This document shows positions 7,370-14,507 of a stretch of DNA of 28,187 nt, piece after piece. The notes below the pieces were generated by a model. It was given only the letters and a program-made list of their open reading frames with translations. It ran no database searches and was not told the DNA's origin. The position numbers were made by a program, and so were the translations under genes. Source of the stretch: Actinomycetota bacterium (GTDB lineage Bacteria > Actinomycetota > Thermoleophilia > Gaiellales > Gaiellaceae); assembly GCA_013812265.1 (NCBI GenBank), contig JACCTQ010000335.1, forward strand, positions 1 through 28,187, written 5' to 3'. How positions within the stretch are numbered: position 1 is the stretch's first letter; every line of letters begins with the position of its first letter.

Positions 7370-8713
7370 CTAGAGCTTCTTGGCGGAGGCAAGAAGGCCC
7401 GCCAAGCGGTTGATTTCGGCGGGCGTCCGCCGTTCCGTCACGGCGACGAGGAGCGCGTCGTCGAGGCCCTCGTAGTCGCGGCCGAGCGCGTAGCCGGGAT
7501 GGATTCCTTCCGCCCGTGCGGCTCGGATCGCCTCTTTGGCGGGTCGTCCGACGCGCACGGCAAACTCCTTGAATGTTGCCTGTTCAGGAAACAAGAGCTC
7601 GACCCCTGCCGCTGTCAGGCGAGCCTTCGCGTACTCACCGAGCGCGAGGCAGGTCTCCCCCAGCTCGCGAAGTCCCTGTGGACCTAGCCACGCAAGGTGG
7701 ACGAGGCCGCCGAGCGCGAGGAGCGTTTGGTTCGTGGTGATGTTTGAAGTCGCCTTCTCGCGCCGGATGAGCTGCTCGCGGGTCTGCAACGTCAGGACAT
7801 AGCCGCGCTGACCGTCCACGTCGGTCGTCTCGCCGATGATGCGCCCGGGCATACGGCGCGTGAACGCCTCCTTCGCCGCGAGGAAGCCATAGTGCGGGCC
7901 GCCGAAAGCCTGGTAGTTGCCCGCCCCCTGGCCCTCGCCAATTGCGAGGGCGCAGCCGTAGTTGCCGGGCGCCTCGAGCATCCCCAGCGAGACGGGATCG
8001 ACGTGTGCGATGGGGAGAGCCCCCGCGTCGTTCGCCGCCGCCGCGAGATCCGGTGCGGGTTCGAGACAGCCGAAGAAGTTGGGCTGCTGGAAGATCACGC
8101 AGGCGCCGTTCTCGGCAGCATGTCGGAGCTCGTCCGGATCCGTCGTTCCGCCACGGTGGCCAACCTCGGCCACTTCGAGACCGAAGCCGGGCGCGTATGT
8201 CTTCACGACTTGCCGCACCTGCGGGTTCACGGTCTCGCAAATGACGACGCGCGAGCGGCCGGTCGCATACTTCGCGATGTAGCAGGCGTCTGCGGCGACG
8301 GTGGTGCCGTCGTATCCGGAGGCGTTCGAGACGTCCATCGCGGTCAGCTCGCAGATGGCCGTCTGATACTCGAAGATCGCCTGCAGGACGCCCTGGCTCA
8401 TCTCGGGCTGATACGGCGTGTACGCGGTCAGCAGCTCGCCGCGCGACAGGACGGCGTCTACCACAGCGGGCACGTAGTGGTCGTAGATGCCCGCGCCGAG
8501 GAACGAAAGCTCGGAGCCCGTGTGAGCGTTCCGCGCCGCGAGCTCGGTCAGGTGGTCGACGATCTCCGGCTCGGAAAGCGCGGGTTCGAGCGCGAGCGCG
8601 CGGCGGAAGCGAACGCCCTCCGGTATCTCGGCGAAAAGCTCCTCGACTGCCTCGACGCCGATGGTGGCGAGCATGGCTTCCCTGTCGGTCTCCGTGAGCG
8701 AGAGATAGCTCAT
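7370..8713 (-). CDS. gcvPA: glycine dehydrogenase (decarboxylating), subunit 1
   Basis: This 447-residue protein is the N-terminal half-equivalent of the single-chain P-protein and forms the active heterotetramer with GcvPB. Recognisable stretches are FLGAGIYDHYVPAVVDAVLSR at about 71-91, TAYTPYQPEMSQG at about 95-107, and SNASGYDGTTVAADA at about 128-142, all well conserved in GcvPA. The first 20 residues (SLTETDREAMLATIGV) are the usual opening of the subunit, supporting the ATG at 8713. It starts 40 bases after gcvH. It lacks the PLP lysine, which is carried by GcvPB, as expected. Confidence 0.97.
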   Translation of the reverse strand: MSYLSLTETDREAMLATIGVEAVEELFAEIPEGVRFRRALALEPALSEPEIVDHLTELAARNAHTGSELSFLGAGIYDHYVPAVVDAVLSRGELLTAYTPYQPEMSQGVLQAIFEYQTAICELTAMDVSNASGYDGTTVAADACYIAKYATGRSRVVICETVNPQVRQVVKTYAPGFGLEVAEVGHRGGTTDPDELRHAAENGACVIFQQPNFFGCLEPAPDLAAAANDAGALPIAHVDPVSLGMLEAPGNYGCALAIGEGQGAGNYQAFGGPHYGFLAAKEAFTRRMPGRIIGETTDVDGQRGYVLTLQTREQLIRREKATSNITTNQTLLALGGLVHLAWLGPQGLRELGETCLALGEYAKARLTAAGVELLFPEQATFKEFAVRVGRPAKEAIRAARAEGIHPGYALGRDYEGLDDALLVAVTERRTPAEINRLAGLLASAKKL

Positions 8714-8753
8714 CTCGATTCCGGACGCCCTCGGCGGAGCATGTCCACCGGCT

Positions 8754-9143
8754 TCACTCTGCCAGCACGTTCCTGTACGCGGCGACGTCGAGAAGAGAGT
8801 CCGCTTCGGAGGGATCGGTCAACCGGATCCTGATCAGCCAGCCCTCGCCGTAGGGATCGTCGTTGACCGTCTCGGGCTCGTCCACCACCTTCTGGTTCAC
8901 GGCGATCACCTCGCCCGAGAGCGGAGCGATCAGATCCGAGACGGCCTTCACGGACTCGACTTCGCCGTAGGACTCTCCGGTCTTCACGCTCGCACCTTCC
9001 TCCGGCGGTTCGTAATGGACGAGCTCGCCGAGCTGGTCCTGTGCGAACCAGGTGATACCGAGCGCCGCCTCACCGCCCTCGATGCGCGCCCAGTCGTGCT
9101 CGGGGTTGTAGCGGAGGTCGTCGGGATACGTCTCAGTACTCAT
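8754..9143 (-). CDS. gcvH: glycine cleavage system H protein
   Basis: This 129-residue lipoyl carrier shuttles the aminomethyl intermediate between the P, T and L proteins. Lys66 in GEVESVKAVSDL is the lipoylated lysine. The opening RYNPEHDWARIEG and the ITWFAQDQLGELVHYEPP segment are standard for the family. The ATG at 9143 has only a modest ribosome binding site (GGGAAG). An 18-codon ORF with a much better site overlaps this start, so initiation may depend on it. gcvT lies 91 bases upstream. No lpd (L protein) or lipoate synthesis gene is present in the window, so those must be elsewhere. Confidence 0.97.
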   Translation of the reverse strand: MSTETYPDDLRYNPEHDWARIEGGEAALGITWFAQDQLGELVHYEPPEEGASVKTGESYGEVESVKAVSDLIAPLSGEVIAVNQKVVDEPETVNDDPYGEGWLIRIRLTDPSEADSLLDVAAYRNVLAE

Positions 9144-9189
9144 GCGACTGCTTCCCGTTCGCGCACGAGCACAACTCCTGCTGCCTCAT
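9133..9189 (-). CDS. possible 18-residue leader peptide overlapping gcvH
   Basis: ATG at 9189 opens a short frame encoding MRQQELCSCANGKQSHEY and ending in TGA at 9135-9133, so it overlaps the first 11 bases of gcvH in another frame. A GAGAGGAGA tract ends eight bases before this ATG, which is the best-placed Shine-Dalgarno sequence in the gcv operon. The arrangement would let ribosomes finishing the peptide restart on gcvH. The CSCANGK segment faintly recalls the start of a SEC-C zinc motif, but it is too short to mean much. It could be a coupling device, a regulatory leader, or chance. Confidence 0.35.
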   Translation of the reverse strand: MRQQELCSCANGKQSHEY

Positions 9190-9234
9190 AGACCGTGTCT
9201 CCTCTCTGTTGCAGTAGACGAGGTTCCTGCCTTC

Positions 9235-10299
9235 TTATCGTTCCTCGGAACGAGGAGCGACATAGATCGGCTTCTTCACAATCTGGGCGACGCGCTTGCG
9301 GTCTCGAACGTCGATCGTGATCTCGCTATCCGGAGCCGCGTGCTCGCTGGGGACGTACCCCATCCCGATGCCACGGTCGAGCATCGGTGACATCGTCCCG
9401 GAGGTGACCTTGCCGGGTGGCTCGACGATCGCCATTCCTTGCCGGGGAATCGCCCGGTCGAGCATGACGAAGGCAACGAGGCGGTGCTCCGGGCCCCTTT
9501 CCTTGACGCGGCGTAGGACGTCCACACCCGTGAACTCCTTGTCGAGTGCGCACACCCATCCGAGCCCCGCCGAGATCGGATCGGTCTCGGACGTGATGTC
9601 GTTTCCGTGTAGCGGGTAGCAGACTTCGAGCCGCAGCGTGTCACGTGCTCCGAGGCCGCACGGCTCGGCGCTGCGCTCCACCACGCGATCCCACAGCGCC
9701 TCGGCCTCCTCCGCCATCGTCATGAGCTCCACGCCGGACTCGCCTGTGTAGCCGGTCCTCGCGACCATGCACGCGATACCGTCGATGTCGGCGTCGGCGA
9801 AGGTGAACGCGGCCGCTTCCGGAAGTCCCAGACGCTCGCTGGTGCGAGGGCCCTGCACAGCGAGCAGCGCATAGTCGTCCGAGACGTCGCGAACATCCGA
9901 GCCCGGGATCTCCCGCTCCTCGAGCCAGCGAACTGCCGCGGCCTTGTTGCCCGCGTTCACGATGAGCAGATACCGGGACTCGTCGCGCTTGTACGCGATC
10001 AGGTCGTCGACGATTCCGCCGTGCTCGTTCGTCAGGAGCGTGTACTGCGCGCCCCCCGGCCCGATCCGGTCCAGATCGTTTGCGAGCAGCGACTGGAGGA
10101 ACTCGTGGGCGCGCGGTCCTTCGACCTCCACCTGTCCCATGTGGGAGACGTCGAAAACTCCACAGTCTGCTCGCACCGCTCGGTGCTCCGGGATGACGCC
10201 GTGGTACTGGACGGGCATCTCCCACCCAGCGAAAGGAACCATCCGCGCCCCGGCCGCAACGTGCCGCGCATGCAGGGGCGTTCGCTGAAGCGTCTGCAT
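9235..10299 (-). CDS. gcvT: glycine cleavage system T protein (aminomethyltransferase)
   Basis: This 354-residue folate-dependent enzyme releases ammonia from aminomethyl-GcvH and forms 5,10-methylene-tetrahydrofolate. Family segments are PLHARHVAAGARMVPFAGWEMP at about 8-29, FDVSHMGQVEVEGP at 49-62, GGIVDDLIAY with the catalytic aspartate at about 97-98, RTGYTGESGVEL near 182-193, and GLGARDTLRLE near 217-227. Length is normal. It is the first gene of the gcv operon, 57 bases downstream of ftsZ. That gap holds two hairpins and is too short for a tandem glycine riboswitch. No clear ribosome binding site precedes the ATG at 10299. Confidence 0.97.
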   Translation of the reverse strand: MQTLQRTPLHARHVAAGARMVPFAGWEMPVQYHGVIPEHRAVRADCGVFDVSHMGQVEVEGPRAHEFLQSLLANDLDRIGPGGAQYTLLTNEHGGIVDDLIAYKRDESRYLLIVNAGNKAAAVRWLEEREIPGSDVRDVSDDYALLAVQGPRTSERLGLPEAAAFTFADADIDGIACMVARTGYTGESGVELMTMAEEAEALWDRVVERSAEPCGLGARDTLRLEVCYPLHGNDITSETDPISAGLGWVCALDKEFTGVDVLRRVKERGPEHRLVAFVMLDRAIPRQGMAIVEPPGKVTSGTMSPMLDRGIGMGYVPSEHAAPDSEITIDVRDRKRVAQIVKKPIYVAPRSEER

Positions 10300-10314
10300 C
10301 GAGCGGAGATGCTA

Positions 10315-10345
10315 GAGGTTTGCCGGGCTTCGCCAGGCAAACCTC
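10315..10345 (-). terminator. 10-bp stem hairpin between ftsZ and gcvT
   Basis: GAGGTTTGCC at 10315-10324 and GGCAAACCTC at 10336-10345 are perfect complements, and the loop can pair further (GGC/GCC). The structure lies just after ftsZ on the transcribed strand. A T-run is missing, so it may be an incomplete terminator, a 3'-end protecting structure, or an attenuator letting some transcription into gcvT. Confidence 0.5.
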
Positions 10346-10347
10346 AA

Positions 10348-10364
10348 ACGACTGCGTCAGTCGT
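10348..10364 (-). terminator. 7-bp stem hairpin spanning the ftsZ stop codon
   Basis: ACGACTG at 10348-10354 and CAGTCGT at 10358-10364 pair around a three-base loop. The ftsZ stop codon (10357-10359) sits in the loop and right arm. Together with the hairpin at 10315-10345 it makes a tandem structure at the end of the dcw cluster. Termination is inferred from position only. Confidence 0.35.
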
Positions 10365-11439
10365 CACGCAAGAAGGGCGGGACGTCCAGGACGTCCGAAC
10401 GCATATCGAAATCGGTGCGCGCCGGCCGGGGGGTTCCCGCTCCACCGTCACCCGGTGTCCCGCGACGTCGTCTCGCACGCCCGGCGCCGAACCCGGTCGC
10501 GATGACCGTGACGCGAACCTCGTCCTTCATGTCCTCGTCGATCACAGCTCCGAAGATCACGTTCGCATTCGGATCCGTCGCGCTCGTCACCACCTCGGCT
10601 GCCTCGTTGACCTCGAACAGGCCGATGTCGGTCCCGCCCGTGATGTTCAGGAGGATTCCGGTCGCGCCGTCGATGGATGTCTCCAGCAGAGGAGAGGAGA
10701 CGGCCATCCGTGCCGCGTCGGCGGCGCGATCCTCGCCATTGCCCGTGCCGATGCCCATCATCGCGGAGCCCGCGTCCCGCATGATCGTTCGCACGTCGGC
10801 GAAGTCGAGATTCACCAGCCCGGGGACGGTGATCAAATCCGTGATGCCCTGAACACCCTGGCGCAGGATGTCGTCAGCGAGGCGGAAGGCATCGACAATG
10901 GATGTGCTTCGCTCCACGACCTGGAGCAATCTGTCGTTCTCGATCACGATCAGTGTGTCGACGCGGTCGCGAAGCTCCTGAATCCCTTGCTCGGCCTGCT
11001 GCGCCCGCTTCCTGCCTTCGAACGAGAAAGGCCGCGTCACGACGCCGACCGTGAGAGCGGGCGGATCCAGCTCGCGGGCAAGCTCGGCGACGATCGGCGC
11101 ACCACCGGTGCCGGTTCCGCCGCCTTCGCCGGCCGTCACGAAGATCATGTCGGCGCCCTTGAGAGCCTCTTTGAGCTCGTCTCGGCTCTCGTGTGCGGCC
11201 GCCCGACCCACTTCGGGATCTGCCCCAGCGCCAAGGCCTTTGGTCGCGCGAGACCCGACGGCGATCTTCACGTCGGCGTCGCACATCAGCAAAGCCTGGG
11301 CGTCCGTGTTCACCGCGATGAAATCGACGCCCGCGACGCCCGCGTCGACCATTCGCGTGACCGCGTTCGTGCCGCCGCCCCCGACGCCTACGACCTTGAT
11401 GACCGCGAGATAATTACCCGATTGGCTCTGCACTCTCAA
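10357..11439 (-). CDS. ftsZ: cell division protein FtsZ
   Basis: This 360-residue tubulin-like GTPase forms the Z-ring at the division site. The GTP-binding tubulin signature GEGGGTGTG is at 104-112, the nucleotide-binding KVVGVGGGGTNAV at 15-27, and the T7 loop NLDFADVRTIM follows GLV in the middle of the chain. The core ends near residue 310. A short arginine/proline/glycine linker follows, then the C-terminal peptide DVLDVPPFLRDD, which docks partners such as SepF or FtsW in actinobacteria. The longest frame starts at TTG 11439; GTG at 11433 is an alternative start six bases later. A GAGAG tract lies just upstream. It is the last dcw gene and has its own predicted promoter. No ftsA lies next to it, as usual in actinobacteria. 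Confidence 0.98.
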   Translation of the reverse strand: MRVQSQSGNYLAVIKVVGVGGGGTNAVTRMVDAGVAGVDFIAVNTDAQALLMCDADVKIAVGSRATKGLGAGADPEVGRAAAHESRDELKEALKGADMIFVTAGEGGGTGTGGAPIVAELARELDPPALTVGVVTRPFSFEGRKRAQQAEQGIQELRDRVDTLIVIENDRLLQVVERSTSIVDAFRLADDILRQGVQGITDLITVPGLVNLDFADVRTIMRDAGSAMMGIGTGNGEDRAADAARMAVSSPLLETSIDGATGILLNITGGTDIGLFEVNEAAEVVTSATDPNANVIFGAVIDEDMKDEVRVTVIATGFGAGRARRRRGTPGDGGAGTPRPARTDFDMRSDVLDVPPFLRDD

Positions 11440-11498
11440 GCACTCTCTACCTGAACCTGTAGTGGAAGGTACGACTCAGTACGCGTTCGTTCGCCGTC

Positions 11499-11527
11499 AG
11501 CGTACGCGGCCCTTCGCCGCATGTCAA
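11499..11527 (-). promoter_or_regulatory. predicted ftsZ promoter in the ftsQ-ftsZ gap
   Basis: The minus strand has a consensus -35 box TTGACA (11527-11522), a 17-bp spacer and a weaker -10 box TACGCT (11504-11499). Transcription would begin near 11492 and give a leader of roughly 55 bases to the ftsZ start. The 126-bp gap is the largest between neighbouring genes inside the cluster, which fits a separate promoter giving extra FtsZ. Confidence 0.55.
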
Positions 11528-11565
11528 CGCGAGACACGATACTCGGACCTCCCGAACCCTTACCC

Positions 11566-12390
11566 TCAACCTTCGACTTTAGACTTATCGCGACCAAAGA
11601 AAGGTCTCGCAGGCGCGGAGACGTCGAGGAACGAGCCGCTCGTCTCTGCACCGAGAAGGGTGATGACACGCCGAGCCACGGCGAGCTTCAATGGCAACCG
11701 TTCGAGGTCGCCCAGCCGCAGCTCCAACCCCGACCGCAGGGTCAGCGTGATCTCGGGTCCGGAGGCAGTTGCCGCGCGGACTCGGCGCAGGAACGGTTCG
11801 CCGATCAGCGGGCCGAGCGCGTGGACAGCCTTCTGCGCACTACCGGAGACCTTCCCGCCCACGTAAATCTTTCCCGCGCGCGCCACCCAGATCCGGGGCA
11901 GCGGGGGCCGGCGGCCCGGTAGCCCCGCGAGCACCCGGCCCCCGGCGGACAGCAACCATGACTCGGAGCCGCGCCGCAGCACAGCAACCGGGCGCTCAAT
12001 CGAGACCCGGACGCGCAGCGTGTGTGGGAAATTGCGGTCATACGTCGCCCCAGCGACGATCGGCACCGCCGCGAGCCTGCTCTCAACCTTTTCTCGCTCC
12101 AACGCTACGAGGCTGGATCCGAGCAGCGGGGCGAGTGCCGCCCGCACTTTCGCGGCGTTCGCCCCGCGGGCGCCTTCGATCTCGATCTGCCGGAGGGCGA
12201 ACATCCCCGTCTCGCGAGCGCCGAAATACGCGCCGAGCGCGCACAGCAGCACCACTGCCAGATACGCGAGGCCTCGAGCGAGGCGCGGGCTCTCCAGAGC
12301 GGCAAGGAGGGGCCGCAGCTCTCGTCGCCCGAACGTCAGCCCGGCGCTGCGACCATCCGCCGTCCTGAGCTCACCGGCCACGCTCTCCAC
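11566..12390 (-). CDS. ftsQ: cell division protein FtsQ/DivIB
   Basis: This 274-residue bitopic membrane protein of the divisome links FtsL to the septal synthase and regulates it. A cytoplasmic N-terminus of about 38 residues is followed by one transmembrane helix at about 40-58. A POTRA domain (about 65-133) contains FALRQIEIEGARGANAAKVRAAL, and the FtsQ beta domain runs to about 255. Length is normal for actinobacteria. The GTG at 12390 is taken as start. The good GGTAGGAGG tract lies about 19 bases before it, further than usual, so the exact start is less certain. It is 33 bases after murB. The order murB-ftsQ-ftsZ is conserved in related clusters. Confidence 0.92.
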   Translation of the reverse strand: MESVAGELRTADGRSAGLTFGRRELRPLLAALESPRLARGLAYLAVVLLCALGAYFGARETGMFALRQIEIEGARGANAAKVRAALAPLLGSSLVALEREKVESRLAAVPIVAGATYDRNFPHTLRVRVSIERPVAVLRRGSESWLLSAGGRVLAGLPGRRPPLPRIWVARAGKIYVGGKVSGSAQKAVHALGPLIGEPFLRRVRAATASGPEITLTLRSGLELRLGDLERLPLKLAVARRVITLLGAETSGSFLDVSAPARPFFGRDKSKVEG

Positions 12391-12423
12391 TTCGCCGCCG
12401 TGCAGAAGCCTCCTACCTGGACG

Positions 12424-13311
12424 CTACGGCCTGACGGACTCCGGCAGCTCGAGTGCACCCAGAAACTCGACCTCGTGCGCGAGCGTGACACCGAACTGCT
12501 CGTGCGCGCGCCGACGCGCCTCGGCCATCAGGGCAATCGCGTCCGCTGACCGCGCCCCACCGGAGTTCTCGATGAAATTCGCATGGCGGGGTGAGATCTG
12601 TGCCCCGCCATGCCGGTGGCCCCGCAGCCCGCAGGCCTCGAGCATGCGCCCGGCGGAGAGCTCGTGCTCGGGATTCTTGAACACGCTCCCGAATGTCCTC
12701 TTGTTCGTCGGCTGAGCCGCCTTTCGCCGCGCCTGCATGTCGGCCACCGTCGCTTTGATAGCCGCCGGGTCCCGCGCTTCGAGACGAAACTCCGCACGCG
12801 CGACGATTTGCCCATGCCGAAGGTCGGATCCGCGGTAGCGAAGGCCCAGCTCCCCCGGGGTGCGCCAGTCGGCGCCGTCTCGGTCCACGACGAGCGCTCG
12901 TGACAGGACCGCCGAGATATCGGACCCGTAGGCGCCGGCGTTCATCCAGACGCCGCCGCCCACCGTGCCCGGGATGGCGCACGCGAACTCGAGTCGCCCG
13001 AGGGCCGCGTCCCTCGCCCGATGGAGACAGACGGCAAGCGGGGCCCCGCCCCCGGCGGTGAGCACGCCGCCGGCGACCGCAACCTGGGCAAGCTCTCCTG
13101 CGAGCTTGAGTACCAGCGCCTCGACGCCGTCGTCCGCGACGAGCAGGTTCGATCCCAGGCCGACCGTCGCGACCGGGAGCCCTCGCTCCGCGGCCCAATC
13201 GAGCGACTGACGCAGCTCCTCGAGCGTCTCTGGCCGCGCGAACCCCTGCGCCGGCCCACCGGTTCCCAGCGTCGTGTACCGCGAGAGCTCGACACCCACC
13301 TCGGGGCTCAT
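12424..13311 (-). CDS. murB: UDP-N-acetylenolpyruvoylglucosamine reductase
   Basis: This 295-residue flavoenzyme reduces UDP-GlcNAc-enolpyruvate with NADPH to give UDP-MurNAc, the first dedicated peptidoglycan precursor. FAD-binding segments are GLGSNLLVAD at 51-60 and IPGTVGGGVWMNAGAYG at 113-129. Arg160 in RYRGSDL, the proton-donor Ser209 in FGSVFKNP and Glu280 in LAHEVEFLG form the active site. The shape matches the shorter type II MurB of Gram-positive bacteria. The ATG at 13311 overlaps the murC stop by four bases (ATGA), so the two are translationally coupled. Its place inside the dcw cluster is typical of Firmicutes and some actinobacteria. Confidence 0.97.
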   Translation of the reverse strand: MSPEVGVELSRYTTLGTGGPAQGFARPETLEELRQSLDWAAERGLPVATVGLGSNLLVADDGVEALVLKLAGELAQVAVAGGVLTAGGGAPLAVCLHRARDAALGRLEFACAIPGTVGGGVWMNAGAYGSDISAVLSRALVVDRDGADWRTPGELGLRYRGSDLRHGQIVARAEFRLEARDPAAIKATVADMQARRKAAQPTNKRTFGSVFKNPEHELSAGRMLEACGLRGHRHGGAQISPRHANFIENSGGARSADAIALMAEARRRAHEQFGVTLAHEVEFLGALELPESVRP

Positions 13312-14507
13312 CCGAGACCGTCCAGCACGAGCTCCGCCGCGCGATCGATATCGCCCGCCCCGAGCGTCAGCACGATGTCGCCCGCGCGGACGCGCCGGGT
13401 GAGGAAGGCCACAGCATCATCGAGGCTCGGCGTCCACCCGACAGGCATCCCGGGCCGAAGCTCCACAAGGGCGTCCACGACCAGCTTGCCCGTCACCCCC
13501 GGGAGCGGCGCTTCCCGGGCGGGGTAGATCTCCGTTACGCAGACGGCGTCCGCACGCGTGAGCGATTGGGCCAGGTCCCGTGCGAGATGGCGCGTTCGGG
13601 AGAAAAGGTGGGGCTGGAAAGCGACCAGAACGCGACCGGCGCCTTCGGATCGCGCAGCTTCGATGCTGGCGGCGATCTCCGTCGGATGATGCGCGTAGTC
13701 GTCGTACACGGTGGCCCCGCGAGCCGTGCCGCGTCGCTCGAAGCGACGCCTGGCGCCACGGAACTCGGCAAGCGCGGCCGCAGCGCCTTCCGGCTCGACC
13801 CCCATGAGCTCGAGCGCCGCGAGAGCGCACGCGGCGTTCCGCCGGTTGTGCTCTCCCGGGACGGAGAGGTCGATGGCGGTCGGCGCGAGCGAAGCGCCAC
13901 GCACGACCTGCGGAACCTGGGCCAGCCAGGTGTCAAAGAGCTCCTCCAGCTCGGCCAGCGACGCAAACGTCGTGTGGTGGTCGAGCTCGACGTTCGTCAC
14001 GACTGCCATGCGGGGCCGCAGGGAAGCGATCGTCCGATCGGACTCGTCACCCTCCACGACGAGCCAGCCTGTGCCGGCCCGCGCGTTCGTACCGAGCTGC
14101 GCCACCTCTCCTCCGATCAGGAACGACGGGTCCTGCCCCAGCCGGTCGAGACAGAACGCGATCATGGCGGCGGTCGTCGTCTTGCCGTGAGTGCCGGCAA
14201 CCACCACGGAGGCCTGCAGGGCGACGAGCTCTGCCAGAAACTCGGCGCGCGTCTTGCCGGCGACGGCGGCTCGGAAGGCCGTCGAGACCACGATTTCGGC
14301 GCCGTCCGGTTGCCCGGCCGGATCCTGCGAGATCTCGACCCGGATCCCGGCCGCACGGACGTGCCTGAGATAGGGGGTCTCGAAGCGGTCCCAACCGGAG
14401 ACATCTGCTCCCCACGCCCGGGCCAGGATCGCGTAGGAGGAGAGGCCCGCGCCGCCGATGCCGGCGAACCAGATGGTCCGGCCGCTAAGAGGTCTAGCCG
14501 GCTTCAC
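13308..14507 (-). CDS. murC: UDP-N-acetylmuramate--L-alanine ligase, short form
   Basis: This ATP-dependent ligase adds L-alanine to UDP-MurNAc. The N-terminal Rossmann motif is AGIGGAGLSSYA at 15-26, the ATP loop is GTHGKTT at 105-111, and further motifs are EGDESD near 152-157, TNVELDHH, PGEHNRRNA and DDYAHHPTE. At 399 residues it is clearly shorter than the usual 450-490. The missing stretch is in the central domain: between the WLAQVP segment and PGEHN there are only about 20 residues where other MurC proteins have about 60-70. All catalytic motifs remain and the frame is continuous, so I read it as a compact enzyme, not a broken gene. The GTG start at 14507 overlaps murG by 14 bases. Confidence 0.93.
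   Translation of the reverse strand: MKPARPLSGRTIWFAGIGGAGLSSYAILARAWGADVSGWDRFETPYLRHVRAAGIRVEISQDPAGQPDGAEIVVSTAFRAAVAGKTRAEFLAELVALQASVVVAGTHGKTTTAAMIAFCLDRLGQDPSFLIGGEVAQLGTNARAGTGWLVVEGDESDRTIASLRPRMAVVTNVELDHHTTFASLAELEELFDTWLAQVPQVVRGASLAPTAIDLSVPGEHNRRNAACALAALELMGVEPEGAAAALAEFRGARRRFERRGTARGATVYDDYAHHPTEIAASIEAARSEGAGRVLVAFQPHLFSRTRHLARDLAQSLTRADAVCVTEIYPAREAPLPGVTGKLVVDALVELRPGMPVGWTPSLDDAVAFLTRRVRAGDIVLTLGAGDIDRAAELVLDGLG

Noticed and set aside
10300..10356. Glycine riboswitch before gcvT
   Set aside because: The gap is 57 bp and contains simple hairpins. There is no room for, and no sign of, the conserved tandem aptamer.
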